Assembly (NCBI GenBank): GCA_021613535.1 | Contig: CP075496.1 | Span: forward strand, 682,001 to 746,000 | Length of the DNA stretch: 64,000 nt | DNA from: Adineta vaga | Lineage: Eukaryota; Rotifera | Reading direction: 5' to 3' | In this document: in pieces, positions 1 to 10,650 of the stretch | Position numbering within the stretch: position 1 is the stretch's first letter | Layout: every line of letters begins with the position of its first letter | Position numbers and translations under genes: made by a program | Notes under the pieces: generated by a model | What the model saw: only the letters and a program-made list of their open reading frames with translations | What the model was told of the DNA's origin: nothing | Databases searched by the model: none

Positions 1-110
1 TAATATAAAATCATCTTCTATCTGATCGGATATTTTCTTAACCAGTCAAATTTTCTCGATTCTTTTTCTTTGTATGAAAATTTCTTCATTCGAAATCTAT
101 TCAAATAAAA

Positions 111-2253
111 ATGTTTCAGAAATTATTCAATTTACAAATAAATGAAAATATTCATGAAGAATTTGTTAAAGCATCAGCAAATAGTAATAAATTTATTCTT
201 ATTTAAAGATTTCAAATTAAAAAAAATAATTCTCTTTTTTAGATAATTTAAAAAGAATCAAACAATTAGTCAAATATTCTAATGTTGATGTAAACTTATT
301 TTTCGAAAAGAATTTCCATTTCATCTTTCTCTATTTCTTTTAGATAAATTGTATTTTTGCTGGTCATACACCATTACAAGCAGCGGCACAAAATGGTCAC
401 ATTGAAATCGTTCGTTTTCTTCTTCAATGTCAAGTTAATTTAGAAATTGAAGTAAATGAAATTGATTTGAAATTGAAAATTGAAAAAGAATCTTCTTTAA
501 GGATAAAGATGGTGATCGTGCTATACATCATGCGACTTTTGGTAATCAACCTGATATATTAGATTTACTTATCAAAACAGGTGTAGATTTAAATTCAAGA
601 AATAAACGTCGACAAACAGCATTACATATTGGTTAAGATTGATCTTCTTTGTTTTCAAAAATCTTTTATTTATCAATTTTAGGTGTTTGTAAAGGTTATT
701 TGAATATTTGTAAAATTCTTTTATTAAATGGTGTTCATCATGGAATTCAAGATTGTCAAGGTGATACACCATTACATGATGCAATTACAAATAAACATGA
801 TGAATTAATTCATTTATTACTTGAATATAATGTTGATATTTCAATAAGAAATAAACATGGTTTTAATTCAATTCATCATTCAGCATTATGTGGAAATTTA
901 ACTGCAATGGAATTCATTCTTTCGAAAATTCAAAATCGTCAATGGCTTGTAAATGAAAGAAAAGATGATGGATTTACAGCTTTACATTTAGCAACATTGA
1001 ATGGTCATTTCAATATTGTTGAATTACTTTTAAATAAAGGAAATGCATCAATTAATGAACAAAATCTTAATTTACAAACAGCACTTCATTTAGCTGTTAA
1101 TCGACAAGATTTACAAATTGTTAATGTAAGAGAAGAAAAAAGAAAGAGAGAGAGAGAGAGAGAGAATTCTTTTCATTATTTTTCGATTTAGTTTTTATGT
1201 CATAACAATGCAAATGTGAATTTAATTGATAAAGATGGTGATACATGTTTACATGAAGCATTAAGACATCATTCATTTGAACAATTAAAAGAAATTGGAG
1301 AAAAAGGAAAAGTTTGTTTTTAGTTCTTCTATTGAAAATCTTTCGATAAGTTATTCTTTTTCAAATTAGATCATAAAAAAGTTCTTGAAAATAAATGATT
1401 ATTATAAAAAAACAAGTGTTCAAATTAGTTGTACATTAATTATGTTTGGAGCAGATTTAACAATTAAAAATCAACAAAATCAAACACCATTGGATCTTTG
1501 TTCAGATTTAGATTTATCGCGAATTTTAACACAAAAAAATATGTAAATTTTTATTTGAGTATTCGGGTTTTTTTTTATTTCATTGTTTTTAGAGAATATA
1601 ATCAAAAGAATAAGAAGCAAACAGAAAGTTCTATTGAATGTTTGATTTGTTCAGATAATAAACGTGAGATAATATTTCATCCATGTTTACATATTGTTAC
1701 ATGTCAATCATGTGCCAAACGAATGAAAAAATGTTTATTATGTAAAGAAAATATTCAAACAAAGACAAAAGTAAAAATATTTCTTTTCTATTGAAATGAA
1801 AATTCTTCTTCGTTTATTGTTTTTTTTGTAGATTGAACAATGTCAAATTTGTTCGAAAAGAAAAGCAACAATCGTTTATAAATCATGTAATCATCTTATT
1901 GTTTGTCAAGGTAAACAAATAAAGAATATTTGATTATTAAGAAATTAGTTTTGTTTTTTATAGAATGTTTCGATTTGAATAAATCATGTTCGATATGTGA
2001 AATATCAATGAATGAATTGTGTGTGGAAAACAATGAGATAATTTTATCAAATAATGATTCATTGACATTAACTAGTTTACAACAACAATTAGAAGAAATT
2101 CGTGAACAAGTTCATTGTCCAATTTGTATGGATCGATTAAAAGATATGATCTTTTTATGTGGACATGGTGTTTGTCAAAATTGTGGAAATCGTCTTCAAG
2201 AATGTCCTATATGTCGAAAACAAATTGAAAAATCAATTATTTTATATACATAG
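111..2253 (+). CDS. mib1: Mind bomb-like E3 ubiquitin ligase, ankyrin and RING half
   Basis: Mind bomb proteins ubiquitinate Notch ligands in the signal-sending cell. I can splice ten exons that stay in frame throughout (111-183, 243-289, 344-451, 502-631, 683-1125, 1192-1311, 1370-1542, 1593-1770, 1832-1910, 1964-2253), giving 546 residues. Ankyrin repeats fill roughly residues 10-350, with motifs such as GDTPLHDA and [15 protein letters not shown]. Three RING-type fingers follow: CLIC...CLLC, CQIC...CSIC, and a final [17 protein letters not shown] ending ILYT. Three RINGs point to MIB1 rather than MIB2. The N-terminal MIB/HERC2 and ZZ domains are missing. The ATG at 111 is followed at once by TTTCAG, which could instead be a splice acceptor, so the true start may lie left of the window. 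A polyA-type AATAAA lies near 2276. Confidence 0.85.
1146..1166 (+). repeat. (GA)n microsatellite inside an intron
   Basis: An uninterrupted GA run lies in the 66-bp intron 1126-1191 of the Mind bomb-like gene. The same intron position holds the 9.2 kb insertion in the second gene copy. Confidence 0.85.
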
Positions 2254-2483
2254 ACTAAAGAATAGATTTATATTTTAATAAAAGAAACAGTTAATTCTAT
2301 GATCCTTATCACAAAAAAGATCATTTTGCTCGAATAAAATGAAGTTTTTCAAAAACAACACAAGAGATTCTCTATACAATAGTCTCTTATTCTTGTCGTA
2401 GTTTGAAAAGCTTTTTATTCCTATTTAACATTATTGTTATCTGATCATTAAGAACGATTTTTCAATAAGAAAATTAATTTATT

Positions 2484-3786
2484 TTACACGAGATAAAATG
2501 AAGGAATACTAAAGTTATGTTTTAATGAAGGAAAATATTCTTGAAAAGATTTCCAAGATCTCCATGGACCATAAGAAATGAAATCATTAACTTTCGAACA
2601 ATTCATTCGAGTATCTTCCCTTCTAAAATAATCTGTTTCATGTATAAGTGCACTATCATTTATACGAAGACGAATATTATTTCGAAAAAATGTTCTTGTA
2701 TCACATAGAAATTCTTCAATGTAATCAAAATAAATATCTACAATGTCAAGTTCAATTAGATGAAAATATTGAACGATTAATTTGGAAGATTGTTTATATT
2801 TTTGTGGTTGACGATTGCACAAAATGAGTTTTTCTACACATGGAAATAATTGTGATATTCGTAGAAAAAATTCATGTTCAAAAGGTTTTTCATCATATAA
2901 TGATATTAGACGAACAGTTGGATAATATCCACCTGGATATTGATTTGATATATTTGGATGAAATGACATTTGTGATGGATATGTATAAATATGATATTGA
3001 GATTGATTTAGATATGGAAAATGATCTATATAAGATAGAATTTGTCTATTTGGAAAATCTTCTTCTGTTGGTAAAATGATTTCATTATTTATTGTCATAA
3101 TTGAATGAATATCAAATGTAAATTGATTTAATCGTAAAAAATGATTAATAATATCATTTGTTAAATTTAATCTATCAATGAAAATTTTCTCGACTGAAAT
3201 TGATAAATTAAGTCTTTCTAAATTTGACATTTGATAAAGAAATGGAAGAATCAATTTATCATAAAAATCTGTTGGCTAAAAACAAGATAAAGAAAAATAA
3301 TTCCGTTTCGTTTTCTTTCTAATAAAAAAACAAACTTTATTTGGAACATTTCTACATAGAGAAATGTCGGCAGATTCCACAATGAGAGTTTGAAGTTGAT
3401 TGAAACGACCATCGACAAGAAATCAATAGATATCAAAACTATGAATCTTTATCTTTAATACCAACAAAGTCGATGAACAAAATTTCATCGGTGGATCACA
3501 TCGTAACTCAACTATATTTGAATATGATGATTCAGTAAATATTAAATGAGTTAGTTTTTTAAATACAACAAATATATGATTGATTAAATATTCTATTGTT
3601 TTATATTGTTGCGTATTTGGAAGAGGAAGAATACTTATAACAAGTTTAGAAATTTGTTTTTCAAAGAGATCATTTGAAAGAGATTTCATATAAATTAGGA
3701 TAATCAGCACTATGTAGAATTTGTCTGAAAATTAACATAAAAATTTCATCAGGTAAATCATTGAATTTAATACATGATAGATTCAT
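2484..3786 (-). pseudogene. Broken F-box/LRR-type gene, copy A
   Basis: Read on the minus strand, the ATG at 3786 opens an F-box-like start (DLPDEIFMLIF). This joins directly to a segment ADYPNLYEISF, so the part normally between them seems deleted. A frameshift near 3675 is then needed to continue into SLSNDLFEKQISKLV. An in-frame TGA near 3421 separates FDIY from FLVDGRFNQLQTLIVES, which is a typical core of bdelloid F-box proteins. A 59-bp GT-AG intron (3276-3335) leads into the longest open part (residues PTDFYDKLILPFLY onward), ending at 2484. Several disabling changes make a pseudogene likely. It converges tail-to-tail with the Mind bomb-like gene. The family assignment rests on motifs recalled from bdelloid F-box proteins. 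Confidence 0.7.
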
Positions 3787-3887
3787 TTTTTTATCTTCAA
3801 ATGAATATTTACTCTACCTATCAACCTTCGATCTATATATATATATGTTCTCTTGTTCGCTGTTATGTCATATGAAATATGTTCGTA

Positions 3888-4345
3888 TTTGTTCATGTCT
3901 GACGCATTTTTTTATCGAAAAAATTCTCATTATTGACCCGTCCATCCGCTAGGAGAGGGAGATACAGGGATTTAAAAAAAAAGAATGTTTTGCTCATAAT
4001 TATTGACAACATATATAAATCGACTTAGTTTTTAACGCTGATTCTAAATCTGATATTAGCTGTAGATCAAATCGTAATTTTCCAACGAAACATTGCCAGA
4101 AAAAGGGGTTCAAAGTGTACAAAAAAGTGCATGCAGAAACCAATTTGCCTATGTACCTGAAATGAACAACGGATTTGAGGTTTCCCAAACGTCTGGTTCT
4201 GTAGGCAGTCAAGAGGATTATCGAATTGTAAAAAGTCGAACTTGATAGCTATTAACATTGGTGATCCGTTACTGATGTCTATATCTATCATGTATCTCAT
4301 ATAGATTCAAGAGATTAGTATGACGACTGTAATCTCGTTAGATAG
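3888..4345 (-). repeat. Dispersed repeat R1, minus-strand copy
   Basis: The reverse complement matches 10041-10560 along most of its length. Shared landmarks are an ATTACA start, a CAGAATCAGCGTTAAAAACT block, a CCCTGTATC/CCCGGTATC block and an AATTTTTTCGATAA block. No coding potential is seen. A related copy lies at the matching position beyond the second F-box relic (21765-21980), so this insertion predates the segmental duplication. Confidence 0.65.
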
Positions 4346-5079
4346 AAACGTAGATTTATTCGAAAACAGGTCATTAGAAATTGTCCCGTCAAAAAGATTT
4401 CGCATCATAATTTTAATGGTCAGATATTTCCGAATAACTCATCTCTCTCTTATACACTTTTTCCAGTACATATAACTCTCGGATAAAATCCGAAGTTTCC
4501 GCATTTATTTTTAATGAAATTATCCAAAATTTTAAACTGAAGTAAAACTATTATTGCTTATAAACTGGTTCTTATACATTAAAATACAATTGTTAACATA
4601 AAGCAATCCTATTTTTCATTTTGCTTTCTATATTTTCCTCTTTAGGATAGAAGTTGTTTTATTAAACAAAATGCAATCGAACAAAAATATCATAATTGAT
4701 ATCTTCAAAATATTCTCTCGTTTAGTTCACAATTTGATTCGATTATGAAAAGAAAGAATTGATCAATAGATAAAGCAATTATCAGAATTGATATTTCTTT
4801 AAGGATTATGAGAATTAAATTCCATCGATGATTTTTTGAAAAGAACTATATCTTGTCAATATAGTCGAAGATCCAAACGAAGAGAAGAAATTGAACTAAC
4901 TAGACTTTTATCATATAGAAATAAAATGTTTTCTATTAGACAAAATTCTTATCTTATGCCATTAACTTTATCAATATCTATTAAGAAATACTTTTTGGTT
5001 TGAAAAATTTCGAAATAACTTTAGTTTGTTTCTTATAATGAATAAGCTACAGAGAAATAATGGAAAAAATGAGAAAAAG
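4346..5079. other. No gene seen
   Basis: AT-rich sequence with stops in all frames. I see no recognisable protein, RNA gene or long repeat here. Confidence 0.5.
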
Positions 5080-5374
5080 TCATTGACGTGGTGGATATTG
5101 TTTTAATTCTTCTGTCAGGTTAAGAATTATTTGTCGCTCTCTAACATATGATGACACATTATTTATGAGAATGTTGAAAAATTGAATAAATGATTGACAA
5201 ATATCCGCCAAAATTTGTATGAACTGCATGATGTTTTTTATTATCAATGGGTGACAGATGGTGAATTGAAAATTTTCTTTTGACATTCCCATAGTAACAC
5301 CAAGATGATTGTTCATAACTTGAGCAGCAACCATCGTCATAGCTTCGTATTGTGGTAAACTAAGATGATCAATT

Positions 5375-6021
5375 TTTTTTTATTTATGCTGGAGGAGACT
5401 GTTCTGCTCGGAAGCAGTTACAGATGATTCATTTGCAATATAAGCCACTCAAGCTACAACAATATTTAGTGGTATAGTTGCGTAAATAAGCAAGATTTTC
5501 ACGTTTTACAAATTTGAGTATTACTTTTCTCTATATAAAAGAACCAGAGTGAGGAAGAGAGAAGAGAGAGGAAAGAAAGAAAGATAAAGATAAGACAACG
5601 AAAAAGACAATAAAAATAAAAATAAAAATATGTGTGCACATAAGTATGCTAAGCATAGACCATGCAATAAGCGATAACCTTAAGACCATACTCTTTGCTA
5701 AAACTTATGGATTGTTAACATTACTTTGATGACCTAATGTATGATGAGCTGAGAAGGGAGGATTGAATCTCTGAGAGTCCTTATACATCTGCACTGGTTG
5801 TTGAGTGTTCCTAATTGTACGCGCAATTCTAATGAACGGCATAATTCTGCAATATGCATACTTACAATCCACCACCACGGATACCCCACAAGCAACCAGA
5901 ATGACAACTAAACTCCAGTGCGACCAATTATTTGTGTTGAAAATTTCCTGCTCTTTAATGACTTTTTTCGTTTCTGCATGATTGGAATCCGCATGGATTT
6001 TGCAGTTTGTTTGCCAAAGTG
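5375..6021 (-). mobile_element. Retroposed sequence with poly-A tail and 12-bp TSD
   Basis: The insert is flanked by the direct repeat AGATGATCAATT at 5363-5374 and 6022-6033. On the minus strand it ends in an A-rich tail (ATAAATAAAAAAAA) beside one repeat. It begins inside an open frame that has no early ATG, as expected of a 5'-truncated reverse-transcribed mRNA. That frame runs from the insertion point to 5705, with a hydrophobic segment (SLVVILVACGVSVVV) followed by a Cys-containing basic tail. About 325 bp of 3'-UTR-like sequence follows. The donor protein is not recognised. Confidence 0.75.
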
Positions 6022-6975
6022 AGATGATCAATTATTAGGGAACCATCTGATTCATTTTCAGATTTATTTTGTTCACCTTAAATAAATATTCAATAAGTCA
6101 ATTTTGAAAAAAAAGAGCTAAATTAAAGAGAGATATGTACCTATAATACTACGAATTTTCGAACATATCCAAAGAATATCATTAACAATTTTCACTAAAA
6201 AGAAAATACAGGAAAATTTCGAAAAAAATATGTGAATGGTTTACTCACTTAGGTTAATAGCTAATGTATTGAATACAGCACTTAATTCCGTCATTATATT
6301 GTATGTGTTTAATTCGTAAAATTTATTTGGTTCATAAATAAATTGACGTTTTGAGAAGCGAGCTAGACACAGAGCAACAAGTACACCAAAACTATAACCT
6401 GTAAGAATTTGTCTTCCTTTTACAGTTTCATCAATGGTTAACGAATATAAACGTTTTTCACAAGCTTTTAAAACGTTTACAATTGAAGATATTTGATTTA
6501 TATGTTGACCAAAAAATAATTCATTGGCTTCAATTGGAATTAAACCACTAAATCGGCACATCGAAGAAAAATCTTGAGACTTTTGTCTTAAAACTTTTTG
6601 AAGATATTCCAGTCTTGGATACAGATATGTATTCAATTGATGAGCAGTTGACATGTGCATTACTATAATAAAATAAACATAAGATCTCATTTAAAAGAAG
6701 AAATTTCTTTACCTATGATAAATGATAATGCTGAATTTTGATTCAGATTCACATGATCAATTGGATGAACACCCAGGTATTTTACTTCCAATTGTACCAC
6801 CAAGTACTTTTGTATTGCTCGATTTGAGATCACTTCATTTACATTGAAATCGGTATGTATACCAGATAGTGTTTGATAAATACTTAATGGAAATTCATCA
6901 TTCAAGTTTCCTATAAAAATATCATTACAAGTATAGACGATTTCCGATGCGATATTTTTGTCAAGGCCACAGTAT

Positions 6976-7246
6976 CCCAGGTCAATCATTCCGAAGGTCG
7001 GAAACGGCGCCTCAAACGACCAGAAACGGTTAGAGAACGGCAATTTACTGCCTTAATTTTGATCGTATTTCATCGTAATCCGTTACTCCGGATTACGACT
7101 GCCGTTTTCGGCCGTGTCTTTCTACGAAGCGATCATCGTTTTACGCTGTATTTCTATACATTTCTGGGTTAACGGATTACGGCGAAGTATTAGCCCCGAT
7201 TTTCGCCGTTTAAGACAGTTTACGACGCCGTTTTGTTGGACGTGGG
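6976..7246. mobile_element. Small CCCAGGTC-TIR element, copy a
   Basis: It starts CCCAGGTCAA and ends TTGGACGTGGG, an imperfect inverted match. It is flanked by a 2-bp AT duplication (6974-6975, 7247-7248). Removing it with one AT rejoins the fumarase frame as VNER-YCGLDK. The interior is GC-rich with repeated ACGG/CCGTT/GGATTACG words, unlike the AT-rich surroundings. No transposase is present, so it would be non-autonomous. Confidence 0.75.
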
Positions 7247-7323
7247 ATCGTTCGTTAACGATCACAAATACCTTTTTCAATAGACCATATACATGAATAA
7301 TTGCTGATGGCATACGATCTATA

Positions 7324-7638
7324 CCCAGGACGGACGTTCCGGCCACCGGATCCGAAAGAAACCTGCCGGGAATCACGCCTTTCCGAGGATATTCCGGACG
7401 GTTCCAACTAGTTCGAAAAGGTTTAAACCGGAAAACAAAGGAGAGTGGAAGCAGTATTCCGATCGGCACTTCTCGGACTGTTCTGGTGAATTCCAGTCGT
7501 TTTCCGACTGGAACTTACTGGAAGTTAGTCAGAGGCGAGTGGAAAAGTCCGAAAATATCCGGGTCGGAATCCTGCTTCCATGAAATGACCGGAATGTTCT
7601 GGTTCCGACCGGATCCGGCCCGGATTTTTCGACCTGGG
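7324..7638. mobile_element. Small CCCAGGTC-TIR element, copy b
   Basis: It begins CCCAGGACGG and ends TCGACCTGGG, with TA duplicated on both sides (7322-7323, 7639-7640). The interior is rich in CCGGA/GGATCCG words. It lies in the same fumarase relic as copy a, about 75 bp away. It has no coding capacity of its own. Confidence 0.8.
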
Positions 7639-7769
7639 TAAATGATCTGTCAGAAATTTATATAAAACAAAGTTCTTTTTACCATTAACTAAACTAATAT
7701 TAAATTGGTTTTTTAATTCAGCTGTTTCTGGTGCATAAAGTGAAGTTTTAGAATTCATCCTATATGTTC

Positions 7770-8925
7770 TTGAAATTGTTAGATAAAGAAATATCTGAAA
7801 TAAATTGAGAAAATATTGAAATTTAATTATTACTCGAAACTATTAGTTGAAAATCATGTGAAGTGGATTTTGAAATCTTTATATGTATTAAAGAAATGAA
7901 CGATATAGAAGAAGAAAACACGTGAGTTAAGAAACAATCGAAATTTCTTGACACATACCGAGAGAAGTTTCCATAATATGTATAAGAAAGAATGTCGAGA
8001 GAAAGAAAGAAAATATGTTAGAGAAATGACGTCATCGTAAGAAAATATCGAATAAATCAAAAGTAAAGAAGAAATGAATATCGAAGTAAATATATGTTGG
8101 ACATAGGTTCGTAGCGTGAGTGAAGAAAAAAGTTTTGTTTAGTCAACTTTTAGAAAAGCAACTATAACAATAGTAAAATTATGACTTCTGTTTCGATTTT
8201 CAATTTTCACTTCTTCTTTTTTACTTCAAATGTATCAAATAGTCATCAAAACATTAGTCACTCTGTCTCAATTTCGTGTCAATTGCTAACAGATAACGAT
8301 TGAAGACTTTAAAAAAAAATTCAATACTGAATTCATTTTTGGTCAAGATTTTATTTTATTATTCTTTCAAACGAATGCATTCAAGTTCATGTTATAACTA
8401 TTCTATATTTTTTTCTTTAAACTACGAATAATTATCTCTAATTCCTGATGTTGTTTTCTAGAGAAAGTTAATTTTGTTCATATAGTTGTTTTTTTTCAAT
8501 AACATAGCAAAGATTATTATTGTTATGATTTAAAGATATCATCGTTAAACTAAAATAATTCATCATAATGAATAAGAAAATAGTTCAATCATTCAAGTTG
8601 TTTTCTCATTTACATTCTAATACGTTGATTTTTGATCGACTTTCTTGTTGATATTTGAAAAGCTTTCCATCGAAATTGTTCACGAATATTAGCTAGACAT
8701 ACGTCAAATTTTCCACGAATTGATTACAGCGATTATTTTCAACATTTAATTTCTAACATGAAGTTAGAGGCAGCTAAACAAAGCTATTGAGACGATTTAT
8801 CTATCGATCAATCAATACATAAGAATAAGAACGGTAAGATATGTTAGTAATTAAATGAAACGGATTTATCTTTCCTTAGAATAAATGAATAAAATCTTGA
8901 TAGTTTTCTTCTATACAAAGATTAC
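7770..8925. other. No gene seen
   Basis: AT-rich spacer with purine-rich stretches (GAAAGAAAG near 7990-8010). No protein homology was recognised on either strand. Confidence 0.5.
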
Positions 8926-8928
8926 TTT

Positions 8929-9865
8929 TAATATTCATGAAGAACTTATTGAAGCATTAGCAAAAAGTAAAACAGATTTTTACTTTAAATTGATTTTTTC
9001 TTATAGACGTTTTGAAACGATTCAAAGAATTATTCAAATATTAATATAAATGGTATTTATGCTGGACAAAAATTTTTGCGAGCAATTACACAGAAATGGA
9101 AATATTAAAACTGTACATTTACTTATTCAATATCAAGTTAATTTAGAAATTCAAATAAAGAAATATTTTTGGCAAAGAATGATTGTTTTAAGAATATAAA
9201 TGGTGATAAAACTATACATCATGCTGTGTTTAGTAATGAATCTTAAATATTAGCTTTCCTTCTAAAACCAGGTGTGTTTTTAAATTCAAAAAATGAACGT
9301 CAACAAACGGCATTACATATTAGTTAAGATTAATCCTCTTTTGAACAGTCTTTTATTTATCAATTTTAGGTGTTTGTAAAGGTTATTTAAATATTTGTAA
9401 AATTCTTTTATTAAATGGTGTTCATCATGGAATTCAAGATTGTCAAGGTGATACACCATTACATGATGCGATTTCAAATAAACATGATGAATTAATTCAT
9501 TTATTACTTGAATATAATGTTGATACTTCAATAAGAAATAAACATGGTTTTAATTCAATTCATCATTCTGCTTTACATAGTTGTTTAATGTAAGTTAAAA
9601 GATTTATTTTTCAAAAATAATTCATTTGTTCTCTTCGCTTCAGTGCACTTGAACTTATTTTTTGTAAAATTCAAATCTTTAATGGATAATTAATGAAAAG
9701 AAAGATGATGGATTTACAGCTTTACATTTAGCGACATTAAATGGTCATTTTAATATTGTAGAATTCCTTATTAATAAAGGAAATGCATCGATTAATGAAC
9801 AAAATCTTAATTTACAAACTGCTCTTCATTTAGCTGTTAATCGACAAGATTTACAAATTGTTAAT
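8929..9865 (+). pseudogene. Mind bomb-like pseudogene, 5' (ankyrin) part of copy B
   Basis: It is collinear with exons 1-5 of the gene at 111-2253. Damage includes an 8-nt loss with a TAA after the FKELFKY segment (about 9040), a TAA in the ankyrin segment near 9244, and a truncated and rearranged stretch around 9585-9690. Blocks such as [18 protein letters not shown] (9420-9475) and [16 protein letters not shown] (9705-9750) remain. It lacks the intron found between exons 2 and 3 of copy A. The last exon ends at 9865 with its GTAAG donor intact, and foreign sequence follows. Confidence 0.85.
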
Positions 9866-10040
9866 GTAAGAATTAAATGCGGAAACTTCGAATTCTATCC
9901 GAGAGTTATGTGTACTGCAAAAAGTGTGTGAGAACGATGAAACATTCTATAATGTCTACGGAACAAAATTACTACGAGAAATTTTTCGATGAACAAGATT
10001 TCTGATGACTTATTTTTGAATGAATTTTTGTGTTTGAATC

Positions 10041-10650
10041 TAGCGGGATTACAATCGTAAGTAATCTCATGAATCTATAAGGGATCTATGATAGATACAC
10101 ATATCAGTATTTTCATAATAGATCATCAATATCAATAGGTATGGAGACCAAGTTGTTCACTTTTAGTAGCCCTTCTGACTAGCTACAAAACCAAGCACTT
10201 GGAAAACTCTCTAACTGCAGGTCATCGGAGACGTATCTAGGCAATTTGGTGTTAAAATACAGTTTTTGCGAATTTTCTGACCTTTTTCAAGCATTGTTTC
10301 ATTAGAAAGCTACGATTTGACTCAAAACCAATATTAGATTCAGAATCAGCGTTAAAAACTGAGTCGATTCATATAGGTTTTAAATAATTTCGAGAAAAAT
10401 TTGTTTTTTGTTGAAAAAACCCGGTATCCCCCCCCTCAGGGATGGTCTGGTCAAAAATGACAATTTTTTCGATAACTCAGACATTTCTCGAGAGATTATT
10501 CTCATCTTCGAACTCGACTGAGATATTGATGAGACAATTATGTGCACAAATTTTCAGCTCAACCGAATGTAGTTGTGAAAAGTTATCGTGTAAACGGACG
10601 GTCGGACACACGGACCGATTATAGTAGTGTACTTACTTTTTGAGTACACT
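10041..10650 (+). repeat. Dispersed repeat R1, longest copy
   Basis: This is the most complete copy of a family also present at 3888-4345, 21765-21980 (both minus) and in part at 33540-33780 (plus). It includes a C-rich block (about 10424-10440), the tract TTCTCATCTTCGAACTCGA, and a 3' end with ACGGACCGATTATAGTAGT and GTACTTAC...GAGTACAC. Short open frames inside are not conserved between copies. Confidence 0.7.

Larger units (their letters stand above)
5080..7758 (-). pseudogene. Class II fumarase (fumarate hydratase) relic
   Basis: Class II fumarases interconvert fumarate and malate. Coding pieces run from 7758 down to 5080. They include RMPSAIIHVYGLLKK (near 7310-7265), then CNDIFIGNLNDEFPL, YQTLSGIHTDFNVNEVISNR and GVHPIDHVN (6960-6735), a helical block with YEPNKFYELNTYN and AVFNTLAINL (6665-6243), KIVNDILWICSKIRS after an intron (about 6190-6130), and finally TMVAAQVMNN through RERQIILNLTEEL (5340-5090). 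The order and spacing follow fumC-type enzymes. The gene is interrupted by two TIR elements (6976-7246, 7324-7638) and a poly-A insertion (5375-6021). The usual catalytic loop GSSxMPxKxNP reads GSLIIDHLSLP, so the active-site Ser/Met-Pro-Lys signature is gone. The C-terminus is shorter than normal. It is almost certainly non-functional. Confidence 0.8.

Noticed and set aside
5705-6031. Minus-strand frame as an independent host gene
   Set aside because: Its first codons lie in the target-site repeat and it has no proper ATG; better explained as the truncated coding end of a retrocopy.
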